A DNA stretch of 47,142 nucleotides from Colwellia sp. (GTDB lineage: Bacteria; Pseudomonadota; Gammaproteobacteria; Enterobacterales; Alteromonadaceae): assembly GCA_029938115.1 (NCBI GenBank), contig JAPYOP010000014.1, positions 39,133-86,274 on the forward strand, given 5' to 3'. Of this stretch, positions 11,120 to 20,293 are shown one piece after another (positions within the stretch are counted from its first letter, which is position 1; each line of letters opens with the position of its first letter). The notes under the pieces are model-generated. The model was given only the letters and a program-made list of their open reading frames with translations. It was not told the origin of the DNA and made no database searches. Made by a program: the position numbers and the translations under genes.

Positions 11120-14100
11120 TTACAGCTCTAACGCTTGCAAAATACTTGTTAATAATAATTTAGCCGTAACTGGCTTAGCCATATGCAGGTTCATTCCTGC
11201 AGCTAAGCTGCGTTGTTTATCTTCTTCTCGGGCATGAGCTGTCATAGCTATAATAGGTAAATTTTGATACTTGTCTTGTTTTCGAATTTCCTTTGTTGCC
11301 GTTAAGCCATCCATAATGGGCATTTGTATGTCCATTAGCACTATATCAAAAGACTGCTCATCAAGTGAGTCTAGCGCTCGTTGACCATTATCAGCAATGA
11401 TCACTTTTGCTTTCATACTCATTAACAACTCTTTCGCAACCAGTTGATTAACCAAATTATCTTCTACAAGTAGCACTTTCACATTTAATAAATCACCTTT
11501 GCTCTGTTCGGATTCTTCTACAGGTAAAATGTTAGGGCTATTGCTTAGTTTATCGCTCTGAGTCAAAGCAATCATGTCTTTTGCTTCTAAGGGTTGAGTC
11601 AGTACTCTCGCAATTTGATCTAATGAATAACGATATAAAGGCGTATCTAGTAAAATATAAGAGGCATTCATTTCATCTAATTGATGGCAAACATCACTAC
11701 TTAGCTCTTGCATAGAAGGCTGACAAAGTCCTATTAAATCGATCGATTTAAGTTTATCAATTTCAGTTCTATCTAGTGTAAGTTTTTGCTGCAAGAAAGT
11801 TTCTTCACTAATTAATAAGACCACTTTAGCGTTTGTTTGTTTTGCATCCCCATACTTTTGCCCTAAAGCAACTAAGTCATCAAACTGATGATAATGCCAA
11901 GACAAGCTTTCAATTGTTTCAATACAACTAGTGGATACTTTTTGCTTTATCACACATATATGAACGGTATCAATATTAATGCTTATAGCATTTTGCAAAT
12001 TCACTTCTTGTTTAAGATCTTCATTAGGTAAAGAAAAAGGCAGAACAAAACTAAATTCGCACCCTGCACCCAAATCACTTTTCAAGGTTATTTCACCACC
12101 TAGCAATTTAACTATTTGCTGACAAATTGATAACCCCAGACCTGAACCACCATATTTTCTGGTCATTGATATATCGGCTTGAGAAAATGCCTCAAACAAA
12201 TGCCCTTGTTTTTCCTTAGCTATGCCAATCCCTGTATCTATCACTTTAAATCGTATTAATGCATTAGTTTCGCTCAAGCCAATCGTATCAATAAGTAAAG
12301 AAATTTTGCCCTGCTCAGTAAATTTGATAGCATTATTTAATAAATTTGATAACACTTGCACTAAACGCATTTCATCGCTCATCAATAAGTTCGGCACATT
12401 CGGTGCTAACTCCATGTGCAAATCTAACTTTTTAGCATAAACACTTGCAGCATTAAGTTTTAATGCTTTATCAATGGTTACCGGTAAATCAACAACATCC
12501 TTAATAATCATCATCTTACCGGCTTCAATTTTAGATAAATCAAGCAATTCATCAATAAGATGAAGTAAAGAAAATGCGGCGGTTTGTGCATTAGTTAAAT
12601 AATGTTGCTGACGTGAGTCTAAAAGAGTTCTGGTCAATAAATCCATCATTCCTTGCATTGCATTTATTGGTGTTCTGATTTCGTGACTCATATTAGCCAA
12701 GAATTGAATTTTCACTTGATTTGCATATTCCGCCTGATTTTTAGCATTCTCTAACGCTGTTTGTGTTGCTTGTCGCTCTGTTACGTCTTGTAAAATAGTT
12801 ATCGTACCAAGTATTTCCGCTTGATCATTGGTAAACTGATTACAAAAACCTTGGTAGCTTTCTTCTCCTGCTTCGATCAAAGCTTGCTGCGGATACTCAT
12901 GAGTAAACTCTTCATTTAAGGCGTTAATTTCATATGCCAACGCTTTGGGCATAAATTTACTTGCTTGAAAGCCCAATATTTCACTTTCTAAACGACCACT
13001 TAACTGCTCAAATGCTTGATTACAACCCATCAATTTCCCTTGCGGGTCATTAAATATTATCAACTCAGGAATAGCATTCATCACTGAGCGTAATAGCACA
13101 TAGTCACGTTGATGCTTAGCACTACTCTCTTGCAATGCTTGGGTTTTTTCTAATACTCGGCTATCAAGCACTTCGTTTTGATCTTTTAATTGCAATAATA
13201 AACTACGATTTTGAGTAAAAATATCTTCAACTAATACAAACCAATGTAACCAATCTGCATTAGCTTTAACTTTACCTGGATCCCCCTGCGCGCAATACTC
13301 TATATGACTGATAAAGTCATGAGTCGGTTTAATAAAGCTACGCCTAGTCATTGCATTTACCAACATTAAAAAAGCGAGTAAACCAATTAATAAGATAGTA
13401 AACATAAAAATAAAATGACTACGCAATGGGAGAATAAAGTGCGAATAAGGCTGATATTTTAGTAAGGTCCAACCGTTTATAGGCAAGGTTTGTTTTTCAA
13501 CTAACCAATCACCTATGTGCGCTGAGTCAGCTAGCCGTTCTAAACTTTCTTGACTAAGATAGTGCAGACTTTTGGGTAATAATTTTTGCCATGATGCTCG
13601 ATAGCTAAGCGGATCTTTACCCTTTTGCTTAAAAATCAAAATATCGCTATTTTGATTAAATAACACAAGACCTTGATCTTCTGTTTCTAATGCTGGAAGA
13701 CTTTGTTGCAAGTGAGCTAAGCTAATATCAATTACAACAGCACCTAACATTTGCTTATTTCGGTAAACACCAATCCCTAATGAAGCATTCATACCTGTAC
13801 CAGCAGAGTCAATATAGGGAGCAGACCAAATGACCTTATTATCATCAAAACCTAACTGCTTTATTTTTTTAGCATGCGTATTTGTTAACATACGATCACT
13901 GAAACGCCAGCTATCTCGACCAATCCAAGGAAAAATATTGGCAAACTGGTCAATAGAAACATAATAAAACCAATTAGCCTCTTCAATCACTTTTTTTGCT
14001 GCAACAAAAGCTGGCGTTAAGGCATTGGCCATAGATATTTCTTGCTTTTTCAATAATGAAAATTGCTCAATGTTACCAAATCCGGTTATATTGCCGCTAA

Positions 14101-14449
14101 TACGATTGTCTTGTTCAAAAGAATGACGACTAGGCTTATCTAAGAAAAACAGCGAACCATCTTGTTTTAGTATTGGTGACTGAGAGTACAACTCATCTGG
14201 ATATTTAAGCACATACTCTGCAAACTCTTGAATGCCTGAAATGGCTTGTTCGCTTTGTTCTAACATGGAGTTTAATTGGCGAGCTTGCGCCGTTAGTTGA
14301 CTCAAGCCTTGTTGTTTATGAACAGATAATTCACTGTAATAACGTAGTGATGCTGCCGTTAACGCAATAAAAACAATAACCACAAAGGCGACAACAACCC
14401 CAGTATTGTAGCGTCGAAATACAGTATTTTCTGCACTTTTAAGTAACAC
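11120..14449 (-). CDS. Membrane hybrid sensor histidine kinase (Cache-PAS-HisKA-HATPase-REC)
   Basis: This is a 1109-residue kinase with a GTG start preceded by AAGG. A transmembrane segment (about 15-37) is followed by a periplasmic region of some 300 residues that looks like a Cache-type sensor, a second membrane segment (about 342-365), a coiled coil, and a PAS domain (about 450-560). The HisKA box SHEIRTP holds phospho-acceptor H589. The ATPase has DTGIGIA near 737 and GGSGLGLSI. The C-terminal receiver (from about 988) carries D1040 in LMDIQMP. Residues of about 830-975 look like a degenerate receiver. No HPt domain is present, so output must pass to a separate phosphotransfer protein or act in cis. 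The signal and regulon are unknown. It follows rseC by 88 bp on the same strand. Confidence 0.93.
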   Translation of the reverse strand: MLLKSAENTVFRRYNTGVVVAFVVIVFIALTAASLRYYSELSVHKQQGLSQLTAQARQLNSMLEQSEQAISGIQEFAEYVLKYPDELYSQSPILKQDGSLFFLDKPSRHSFEQDNRISGNITGFGNIEQFSLLKKQEISMANALTPAFVAAKKVIEEANWFYYVSIDQFANIFPWIGRDSWRFSDRMLTNTHAKKIKQLGFDDNKVIWSAPYIDSAGTGMNASLGIGVYRNKQMLGAVVIDISLAHLQQSLPALETEDQGLVLFNQNSDILIFKQKGKDPLSYRASWQKLLPKSLHYLSQESLERLADSAHIGDWLVEKQTLPINGWTLLKYQPYSHFILPLRSHFIFMFTILLIGLLAFLMLVNAMTRRSFIKPTHDFISHIEYCAQGDPGKVKANADWLHWFVLVEDIFTQNRSLLLQLKDQNEVLDSRVLEKTQALQESSAKHQRDYVLLRSVMNAIPELIIFNDPQGKLMGCNQAFEQLSGRLESEILGFQASKFMPKALAYEINALNEEFTHEYPQQALIEAGEESYQGFCNQFTNDQAEILGTITILQDVTERQATQTALENAKNQAEYANQVKIQFLANMSHEIRTPINAMQGMMDLLTRTLLDSRQQHYLTNAQTAAFSLLHLIDELLDLSKIEAGKMMIIKDVVDLPVTIDKALKLNAASVYAKKLDLHMELAPNVPNLLMSDEMRLVQVLSNLLNNAIKFTEQGKISLLIDTIGLSETNALIRFKVIDTGIGIAKEKQGHLFEAFSQADISMTRKYGGSGLGLSICQQIVKLLGGEITLKSDLGAGCEFSFVLPFSLPNEDLKQEVNLQNAISINIDTVHICVIKQKVSTSCIETIESLSWHYHQFDDLVALGQKYGDAKQTNAKVVLLISEETFLQQKLTLDRTEIDKLKSIDLIGLCQPSMQELSSDVCHQLDEMNASYILLDTPLYRYSLDQIARVLTQPLEAKDMIALTQSDKLSNSPNILPVEESEQSKGDLLNVKVLLVEDNLVNQLVAKELLMSMKAKVIIADNGQRALDSLDEQSFDIVLMDIQMPIMDGLTATKEIRKQDKYQNLPIIAMTAHAREEDKQRSLAAGMNLHMAKPVTAKLLLTSILQALEL

Positions 14450-14537
14450 AGATTTACCTTAGCTAAATTTTTATTAAAATATTAATCTAACGTTAACATA
14501 ACTTATAGCAATTGAAATAAACTTAATCAAAATGGTC

Positions 14538-15017
14538 TTATTCATTTACATCAAGTGGCTTAGATAACACACGTAAAATTTGAGGCTGTAGCCGTTCTTT
14601 ATTATGTGGCTGATTCTGGAGGTATTTAGCTATTCTATAACCTAAATATCCGCCCACCATGCCAACAGCTAATGCCATGAGCTCATGAGGAAATATTCCT
14701 GCTTGCTTGAGCCATTGACCTAATGCCGAAAAAGCAAATAGCCCAAAAATAGGAAACAAATAAACTTGCCATGCACTTTTTAATAAATCAACTTCAGGTA
14801 AAGTCAAAACGACACAATCACCAATTTCAATAGCCTGATTTTTTAATGATTGGGGCTTTAGCAATGTAAATGAAAGCTTTTTATGGGGAATGGCTTTAGC
14901 TATTTGTCCGCTGGCACATGTATCTACTTGGGAGCAACTATTACAGCTCGATTTTATCTTACTGACAACAGTGATTTTATTCTTATCAATAGCAGTAACA
15001 GTGGCTAGTTCTTCCAT
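14538..15017 (-). CDS. rseC: RseC/MucC-family membrane protein
   Basis: This 159-residue inner-membrane protein has an N-terminal soluble region with cysteines C25, C28 and C34 (SCNSCSQVDTC), followed by two transmembrane segments at about 85-130 and a basic tail. RseC is the last gene of the sigma-E operon and belongs to the family of SoxR-reducing proteins; in E. coli its effect on sigma-E is small and a role in reducing SoxR or thiamine metabolism has been proposed. It overlaps the rseB stop codon by one base, so the two are translationally coupled. Confidence 0.9.
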   Translation of the reverse strand: MEELATVTAIDKNKITVVSKIKSSCNSCSQVDTCASGQIAKAIPHKKLSFTLLKPQSLKNQAIEIGDCVVLTLPEVDLLKSAWQVYLFPIFGLFAFSALGQWLKQAGIFPHELMALAVGMVGGYLGYRIAKYLQNQPHNKERLQPQILRVLSKPLDVNE

Positions 15018-16039
15018 TAGGGGGTAATAAGCTTGCGATTAAAGCTTACTGAATTGACAATTTTTTTAGCGGTCTCTAATGGTATTTTTCCGACCACACT
15101 AACTTCTATATTATTAATGACTTGATTCAATACCAAGGTTGCACCGTCATTGGCAAACTCCACTGCTCTTTGCTTTGCTTTACTTGGATTTACGTAAACC
15201 GAAATATCAACCAATCCATCATTAAAAAGCATAAACTCAACAGCTTGCTTGCTAGTGTTCATTCGGTGTCTATCTGACTTTATCGACTCAAATCCGCTAG
15301 GTAGCCAATTAACTTGCCATGCTAAATCTGTACTCGTTTCTGCGATGGTCAGATCTATTATTTTTGGTAGCTCAGTCGCTTTTAGTTGCTTCAAATTTTC
15401 AGATATAGTATCGGTAATTTCTAAATGGGTAAATTGGATTTGTTCGAGTAATTTTCCTTTACGTGTGATCACTGCTAATTTCAGTAGAAGACCACTTTGT
15501 TGGTCTAACCAAACCCAGTAACCAAAGCGATGAGAGTCTGTGGGTACTATGCGAATTAATTGTGCCGCTCGACCTAACACTCTATTTTTTCCTACAGAAA
15601 CAAAGTGATAGTTATTCTCTAATATACTAATGTCTCTACCAAAAACAGTAGGAATTGGGCCACTAATTTGTTCTGAACTAATAGAATAGGGTGCGTACTC
15701 GGGTTCAATATAACTAACCGTGTTGTTAATTCGTAAAATATCGCGGCGTGGGCCATTAAGTAAAGCTAAAATTTCAAGCTCTACCTCATCATTATTCAAG
15801 CTGTTATCAATCTCTTCTTTAACAATGCCATGTAGCCAATGATAAGGCTCTGCCTGGTTATTTTTCACCACAACAAATGAAGTGTTAAAATTCAATTGAC
15901 GTAACGATTGAGAAAGACGTTCCAAAGAATCTTTTGCTTGCTCGGCATCCGCAGCGACAACAGAAAAATGAAAAGATGCACTAATCAAGCATGCGCATAA
16001 AGATCTGAAACATAATAGTTTAAAAGAGAATAACTTCAT
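15017..16039 (-). CDS. rseB: RseB/MucB periplasmic sigma-E regulator
   Basis: This 340-residue protein starts with a signal peptide (basic KLLCFRSLC, hydrophobic core, cleavage expected after VVAA near residue 30). The mature part matches RseB: an N-terminal LolA-like domain with FNTSFVVV and a smaller C-terminal domain with WLPSGF. RseB binds the periplasmic part of RseA, protects it from DegS cleavage, and senses mislocalised lipoproteins or LPS. It follows rseA after a 139-bp gap that holds a terminator-like hairpin, so its expression is probably below that of rpoE-rseA. It overlaps rseC by one base. Confidence 0.92.
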   Translation of the reverse strand: MKLFSFKLLCFRSLCACLISASFHFSVVAADAEQAKDSLERLSQSLRQLNFNTSFVVVKNNQAEPYHWLHGIVKEEIDNSLNNDEVELEILALLNGPRRDILRINNTVSYIEPEYAPYSISSEQISGPIPTVFGRDISILENNYHFVSVGKNRVLGRAAQLIRIVPTDSHRFGYWVWLDQQSGLLLKLAVITRKGKLLEQIQFTHLEITDTISENLKQLKATELPKIIDLTIAETSTDLAWQVNWLPSGFESIKSDRHRMNTSKQAVEFMLFNDGLVDISVYVNPSKAKQRAVEFANDGATLVLNQVINNIEVSVVGKIPLETAKKIVNSVSFNRKLITP

Positions 16040-16063
16040 AATTTCTCGGGTTGTTCATAAAAA

Positions 16064-16118
16064 AAAGATAATAAAAAAGTGAATAGCTTGGGTGTATTAT
16101 ACGCAAGTTATTCACTTT
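16064..16118 (-). terminator. Intrinsic terminator inside the rpoE operon, between rseA and rseB
   Basis: The arms 16076-16090 and 16104-16118 pair over 15 bp with a single G-T wobble and a 13-nt loop. In the leftward direction the stem is followed by TTTTTTATTATC and another T-run. It lies within the operon, after rseA and before rseB, so it should trim transcription of rseB-rseC. Confidence 0.75.
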
Positions 16119-16178
16119 GTCTCGGTTCCGTTTTGGAACATAGAGGTTATTGGTAAGAAAAATTACAGACTTAACACT

Positions 16179-16808
16179 CTAGTTGATTTTTTCTAACTCC
16201 GCCTTTAATTCAGCACTTGAATTTTTGTCTGCATTTTTTTTCACAGCACTCAACTTAATTTGCTGTTGGTGATCTGATAGTAATGCTTGAAAACGACGTT
16301 GCTGCTCAATTCTTTGCTCAAGAACAGCTTGTTGTTGCGATTTAGTATTTTGAGAATAATTAAAACTCACCGGATTTGCAAAGCCGCCGAAAGGCTTAGT
16401 TTGCACTATTTGGTTCGGTGTAATTACTTCATTGGTATCAGCTGTATTTTGCTGAACACCTACAATCATTAATCCGGCAGCAGAAGCAGCAATAGCTAGC
16501 TGACCAACAGGTTTAAATAACTGGATCACTTTTGCTTTAATACCGCTATCAACTTTACTACTAGATTTATTAGGCGCAAGTACTGTTGCTTCATCGGCAA
16601 TAGCAGATGCAATTTGCGCAGATAAGTCTAATTGCAATGTTTGTGGAATTTCATCACGGATCACATCACCAATTAAATGGTAACTTTGCCATGTCTCTAA
16701 TAAGTGTTCATCCTTGAGTATTTCATCAATAGCTTGCTCTGATTTTTGATCAGTAGCGCGATAATTATCAACTAATGACGATATTGTCTCAAACTTACTT
16801 TCACTCAT
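16179..16808 (-). CDS. rseA: Anti-sigma-E factor RseA
   Basis: This 209-residue single-pass protein holds sigma-E at the inner membrane. The N-terminal cytoplasmic domain (1-95) includes the sigma-binding segment with LLETWQSYHLIGDVIRDE. A transmembrane helix spans about 101-118 (GQLAIAASAAGLMIVGV). The periplasmic tail is Gln-rich and shorter in recognisable motifs than in E. coli. Release depends on DegS and RseP proteolysis in known systems. It lies 79 bp downstream of rpoE. The identity is supported by both position and the N-terminal domain. Confidence 0.93.
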   Translation of the reverse strand: MSESKFETISSLVDNYRATDQKSEQAIDEILKDEHLLETWQSYHLIGDVIRDEIPQTLQLDLSAQIASAIADEATVLAPNKSSSKVDSGIKAKVIQLFKPVGQLAIAASAAGLMIVGVQQNTADTNEVITPNQIVQTKPFGGFANPVSFNYSQNTKSQQQAVLEQRIEQQRRFQALLSDHQQQIKLSAVKKNADKNSSAELKAELEKIN

Positions 16809-16887
16809 ACTCTAACCTTTTATATTGCACCTAAAAAAGATGCTAAAAAATTTATAAACGTTTTTAAATATTCAGCTGATACTAAGA

Positions 16888-17466
16888 TTAATCTCTTAGT
16901 AACGGCTTAATCTTTTTATCTATGGCATCACGAGCTCTAAATATTCGTGAACGTACTGTGCCAACTGGGCACTCCATAATAATGGCTATTTCTTCATAAC
17001 TTAAACCTTCAATTTCTCGAAAGTTAATAGCAATTCTCAAATCATCTGGTAATTGCTCAATGGTATCGAAAATAACTTTTTTAATTTCTTGGGTTAGTAA
17101 AATTTTTTCAGGTGAAGCATTTTCTCTTAATGCGCCGCCACCGTCATAAAATTCAGCATCCTCCACTTCAACATCTTTGCTTGGTGGTTTACGTCCCAAA
17201 GCAACACTATGGTTTTTTGCGCAGTTTACCGCAATACGATAAAGCCATGTATAAAATGCACTTTCCCCTCTAAAATTAGGTAAGGCTCGATAGGCTTTAA
17301 TAAAAGCTTCCTGCACTATGTCAGGCACATCACTGTGATTACTGACATAACGTGACACTAAATTTGCCACTTTATTCTGATATTTCGTTACTAACAGGTT
17401 GAAGGCATTTTTATCGCCTTGTTGTACCCGCTCAACCAATGCTTGGTCGACGTTCTGTTCGCTCAT
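16888..17466 (-). CDS. rpoE: RNA polymerase sigma-E factor
   Basis: This extracytoplasmic-function sigma factor of 192 residues directs the envelope-stress regulon. Region 2 includes DIVQEAFIKAYRAL and FYTWLYRIAVN; region 4 includes GLSYEEIA and CPVGTVRSRIFRAR. The sequence closely follows E. coli RpoE from its first residues MSEQ. An ATG at 17475 would add three residues, but its AGGAG site would be only two bases away, whereas it is 11 bases from the ATG at 17466. It is read from a sigma-E-type promoter at 17554-17580 and is therefore autoregulated. rseA, rseB and rseC follow. Confidence 0.97.
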   Translation of the reverse strand: MSEQNVDQALVERVQQGDKNAFNLLVTKYQNKVANLVSRYVSNHSDVPDIVQEAFIKAYRALPNFRGESAFYTWLYRIAVNCAKNHSVALGRKPPSKDVEVEDAEFYDGGGALRENASPEKILLTQEIKKVIFDTIEQLPDDLRIAINFREIEGLSYEEIAIIMECPVGTVRSRIFRARDAIDKKIKPLLRD

Positions 17467-17553
17467 TTGAGCCATTTCTCCTAACTATATCCGAGTAGAA
17501 CTCTAGGATAAAAAAATCATTTTACACATTTGGCTCATAACAAACGCATCAAG

Positions 17554-17580
17554 TAAGACTACACATTTTAGAAAAAGTTC
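17554..17580 (-). promoter_or_regulatory. Sigma-E-dependent promoter of rpoE-rseABC
   Basis: Leftward, GAACTT (17575-17580) is an exact match to the sigma-E -35 consensus. A 16-bp spacer leads to TCTTA (17554-17558), one base from the E. coli rpoE -10 sequence TCTGA. It lies about 90 bp before the rpoE start, giving positive autoregulation as known in E. coli. Confidence 0.75.
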
Positions 17581-17706
17581 TTTTTAATTTTACTTTTTTT
17601 ATATTTTAGACTTATTCGTGCTTGTTAACTCTGTTATCAAACGTCAATAAACGTTAATATTCTCCCATAATACCTGATTATCCCTTATATATAAATCAAC
17701 AAGATT

Positions 17707-19356
17707 ATGAATCAACAAAACAATTGTGATGTTTTAATTATTGGCAGTGGTGCTGCTGGTTTAACGCTTGCGCTTCATTTAGCAAAAAATGCTGATGTTG
17801 TCATCTTAAGTAAAGGAACATTAAACGAAGGTTCAACCTATTATGCTCAAGGCGGAATTGCCGCTGTCTTTGACGAAAATGATAGTATTGAAGCTCACGT
17901 GTCTGACACTTTAATTGCCGGTGCAGGCTTGTGTAATGAAAAAGCGGTTCAATACACTGCAGAGAATGCCAAAGCTTGCCTTCATTGGTTAATAGATCAA
18001 GGTGTTGATTTTGATAAGGAAGAAAACACGCAAGGTGAACAAAAGTATCATTTAACTCGTGAAGGTGGCCATAGTCACCGTCGCATTCTTCATGCTGCCG
18101 ACGCCACAGGTAAAGTAATTCAAACAACGTTAGCGCAACGAGTTAAGCAACATTCGCGTATTAGACTATTTGAACGCTACAATGCTATTGATCTTATTTG
18201 CGAAAATAATATTGATGGCGGTAATAACAAGCAATGTATTGGTGCCTATATTTGGAATAGAAACAGCGAGAAAGTTGAAAGTATATATGCACAAAAGACT
18301 ATTTTAGCCACAGGTGGCGCCAGTAAAGTTTATCAATACACTTCTAATCCTGATGTTGCAAGTGGTGACGGTATTGCCATGGCTTGGCGCGCAGGCTGTC
18401 GTGTAGCCAATATGGAGTTTAATCAATTTCACCCTACCTGTTTATTTCATCCTGATGCGGGCACCTTTTTGTTAACGGAAGCTTTGCGAGGCGAAGGGGC
18501 AAAATTAAGACGCCCGGATGGTAGCCGTTTTATGCCCGCTTTTGATAAACGAGCTGAATTAGCGCCACGAGATATAGTTGCCCGCGCAATAGATTTTGAA
18601 ATGAAACGCTTAGGCGTTGATTGCATGTATCTTGATATTAGCCATAAATCTAGTGATTTTATCAAACAACATTTTCCAACTATTTATCAACGCACTAAAG
18701 ACTTAGGTATAGATATTACCAAGCAGCCTATGCCCGTTGTTCCTGCTGCACATTATACTTGTGGCGGTGTCATGATAGATGAGCATGGTCGAACCGATGT
18801 CGATCAACTGTACGCTATTGGTGAAATGTCATACACAGGTCTGCATGGCGCTAATCGTTTAGCAAGTAACTCACTACTTGAATGCTTAGTTTATGCCCGC
18901 GCTGCTGCATTGGAAATTAGCGAGTCGTTAGAGCCAAACAATTGCTTTAGAAAACTGCCTCGTTGGGATGAAAGCCGCGTAACTGACTCAGATGAAGAAG
19001 TGGTAATTCAGCACAACTGGCACGAACTACGTTTGTTTATGTGGGACTATGTCGGCATTGTTAGAACAACGAAAAGGCTTGAGCGTGCTTTACATCGTGT
19101 GGAATTATTGCAACAAGAAATACAAGATTATTACCAAAACTTCAAAGTAAGCAACAACTTACTCGAATTAAGAAATTTAGTACAAGTAGCCGAGCTAATA
19201 ATTCGCTGTGCTCTAGAAAGAAAAGAAAGCCGTGGTTTACATTACACCTTAGACTTTCCGAACACCTTAGCGGAAGCAAAACCAACGATACTTGTCGCAA
19301 AAAATGACTCAAGCACAAGTTTAGCTCCTATGGTTAATCGTTCAGCCGACGAATAA
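17707..19356 (+). CDS. nadB: L-aspartate oxidase
   Basis: This 549-residue FAD enzyme oxidises L-aspartate to iminoaspartate, the first step of de novo NAD synthesis. The N-terminal FAD site shows [13 protein letters not shown], followed by [12 protein letters not shown], the active-site segment [14 protein letters not shown], and the later [15 protein letters not shown] and [12 protein letters not shown] motifs typical of the fumarate reductase/NadB flavoprotein family. Length matches E. coli NadB (540). It diverges from rpoE, as in many gammaproteobacteria. A short dyad AACGT/ACGTT lies about 60 bp upstream and could be an operator. Its 3' end overlaps the convergent ygfX by 23 bp. Confidence 0.97.
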   Translation: MNQQNNCDVLIIGSGAAGLTLALHLAKNADVVILSKGTLNEGSTYYAQGGIAAVFDENDSIEAHVSDTLIAGAGLCNEKAVQYTAENAKACLHWLIDQGVDFDKEENTQGEQKYHLTREGGHSHRRILHAADATGKVIQTTLAQRVKQHSRIRLFERYNAIDLICENNIDGGNNKQCIGAYIWNRNSEKVESIYAQKTILATGGASKVYQYTSNPDVASGDGIAMAWRAGCRVANMEFNQFHPTCLFHPDAGTFLLTEALRGEGAKLRRPDGSRFMPAFDKRAELAPRDIVARAIDFEMKRLGVDCMYLDISHKSSDFIKQHFPTIYQRTKDLGIDITKQPMPVVPAAHYTCGGVMIDEHGRTDVDQLYAIGEMSYTGLHGANRLASNSLLECLVYARAAALEISESLEPNNCFRKLPRWDESRVTDSDEEVVIQHNWHELRLFMWDYVGIVRTTKRLERALHRVELLQQEIQDYYQNFKVSNNLLELRNLVQVAELIIRCALERKESRGLHYTLDFPNTLAEAKPTILVAKNDSSTSLAPMVNRSADE

Positions 19357-19756
19357 CTTGAGACAAGCGAGAAAAATCCTGTTTACTTAGGCTATCTCGA
19401 TAAATAAAAAATAGTATTTTAGCGTTATTATTTAGATTATCCAATAGTGGGCTAGTGATAGATGTAGGTTGTAAAACTAGCCAACATCCTAAAAAGCTAA
19501 TTCGGCTACTTGTTTGTAACTGATAATAGCTTCCTTCCTCGAAAGAGCACAATCCTTGGTTGTTTACTTCAAATTGTGCAATAACTTGCTGATTATGCGA
19601 CTTTGTCATGAATATGCCACATAACACGATAGCAATCACAGCCATCGCTAATGCAAAAGAATAGGCATAACTAAAAAAAATTAACAGTAATAAAAATAAG
19701 GCAAGCGTAATTCCCGCATATAATATGATTCTATAACGAGATTTATTAACGCAAAT
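19334..19756 (-). CDS. ygfX: YgfX-like membrane protein (SdhE partner)
   Basis: This is a small inner-membrane protein with two adjacent transmembrane helices ([18 protein letters not shown] and [17 protein letters not shown]), then a soluble C-terminal part. YgfX (CptA) is encoded next to SdhE throughout the gammaproteobacteria; it was reported as a toxin affecting cytoskeletal proteins, and its partner's main role is flavin insertion. The start is unusual. Alignment to YgfX begins near 19756, where only an ATT follows the sdhE stop; the nearest standard start is a TTG at 19879, deep inside sdhE, giving 181 residues. I chose the ATT as the likely coupled start, with low certainty. The stop overlaps nadB. 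Confidence 0.72.
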   Translation of the reverse strand: MCVNKSRYRIILYAGITLALFLLLLIFFSYAYSFALAMAVIAIVLCGIFMTKSHNQQVIAQFEVNNQGLCSFEEGSYYQLQTSSRISFLGCWLVLQPTSITSPLLDNLNNNAKILFFIYRDSLSKQDFSRLSQVIRRLND

Positions 19757-19757
19757 A

Positions 19758-20057
19758 TTATACTTTGACGCGGTTGAGAATAAACTGCACCATGGTGTTA
19801 AGTTCGCTGTCTTCACAATCCTTGTGCCCCATAAACCAAGCAAATAAATCAGGATCTTGCTCAGTAAGTAAACGTTCAAAAATGTACTGGTCTTTGGTTG
19901 TTAAATCATCATAAGCTTCATCAACAAATGGAATAAAAAGCACATCTAATTCTAACATACCGCGACGACATGCCCATTTCAGTCTAGCTTTATTAACTTT
20001 AGGTAAGGAGCCTTTAGTTAGAGAGCCTGTAGGTTGAGAATTTACTTCTGACGACAT
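19758..20057 (-). CDS. sdhE: FAD assembly factor SdhE
   Basis: This is a 99-residue cytoplasmic protein with the hallmark RRGMLELD (R32-G33-M34-L35-E36-L37-D38), used to insert FAD covalently into SdhA and FrdA. The later DPDLFAWFMGH segment also matches the family. It is about ten residues longer than E. coli SdhE because of an N-terminal Ser/Lys-rich extension. It is upstream of ygfX in the same orientation and divergent from ygfZ, the standard neighbourhood. The upstream region carries 24-bp tandem repeats. Confidence 0.93.
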   Translation of the reverse strand: MSSEVNSQPTGSLTKGSLPKVNKARLKWACRRGMLELDVLFIPFVDEAYDDLTTKDQYIFERLLTEQDPDLFAWFMGHKDCEDSELNTMVQFILNRVKV

Positions 20058-20112
20058 ATTTAATTACCTAATAAATAAAAACAGCTGTTCTGCTTGAGTT
20101 TTCTGCAAGAAG

Positions 20113-20184
20113 CAATTTAGATATCTCTGTTAGAAAAAATTTAGAGATTTCTGCCCGAAACAGTTTAGATAACTATTGTAGCAA
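20113..20184. repeat. 24-bp imperfect tandem repeat between sdhE and ygfZ
   Basis: Three consecutive 24-bp units (20113-20136, 20137-20160, 20161-20184) share a core of the type TTTAGATAtCTCTG followed by GAAA. A fourth, more diverged unit may precede them at 20089-20112. The units lie in the shared upstream region of two divergent genes. Confidence 0.6.
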
Positions 20185-20293
20185 TAACACCAGTTTACTC
20201 ACTAATTAAATCTGCCTTTTTTTGTGACTAAACTTGATTTATCCTCACTTTGCCCCTATTTACTATCCATCAGCCATTGTGTAACTTTTCCTT

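Noticed and set aside
19334..20057. sdhE-ygfX as a toxin-antitoxin system (CptAB)
   Set aside because: The older toxin-antitoxin description is known, but the SdhE flavinylation role is better supported and nothing in this sequence adds evidence for toxicity.
20113..20184. CRISPR-like array
   Set aside because: The 24-bp units are contiguous without spacers and diverge from each other, and no cas gene is present.
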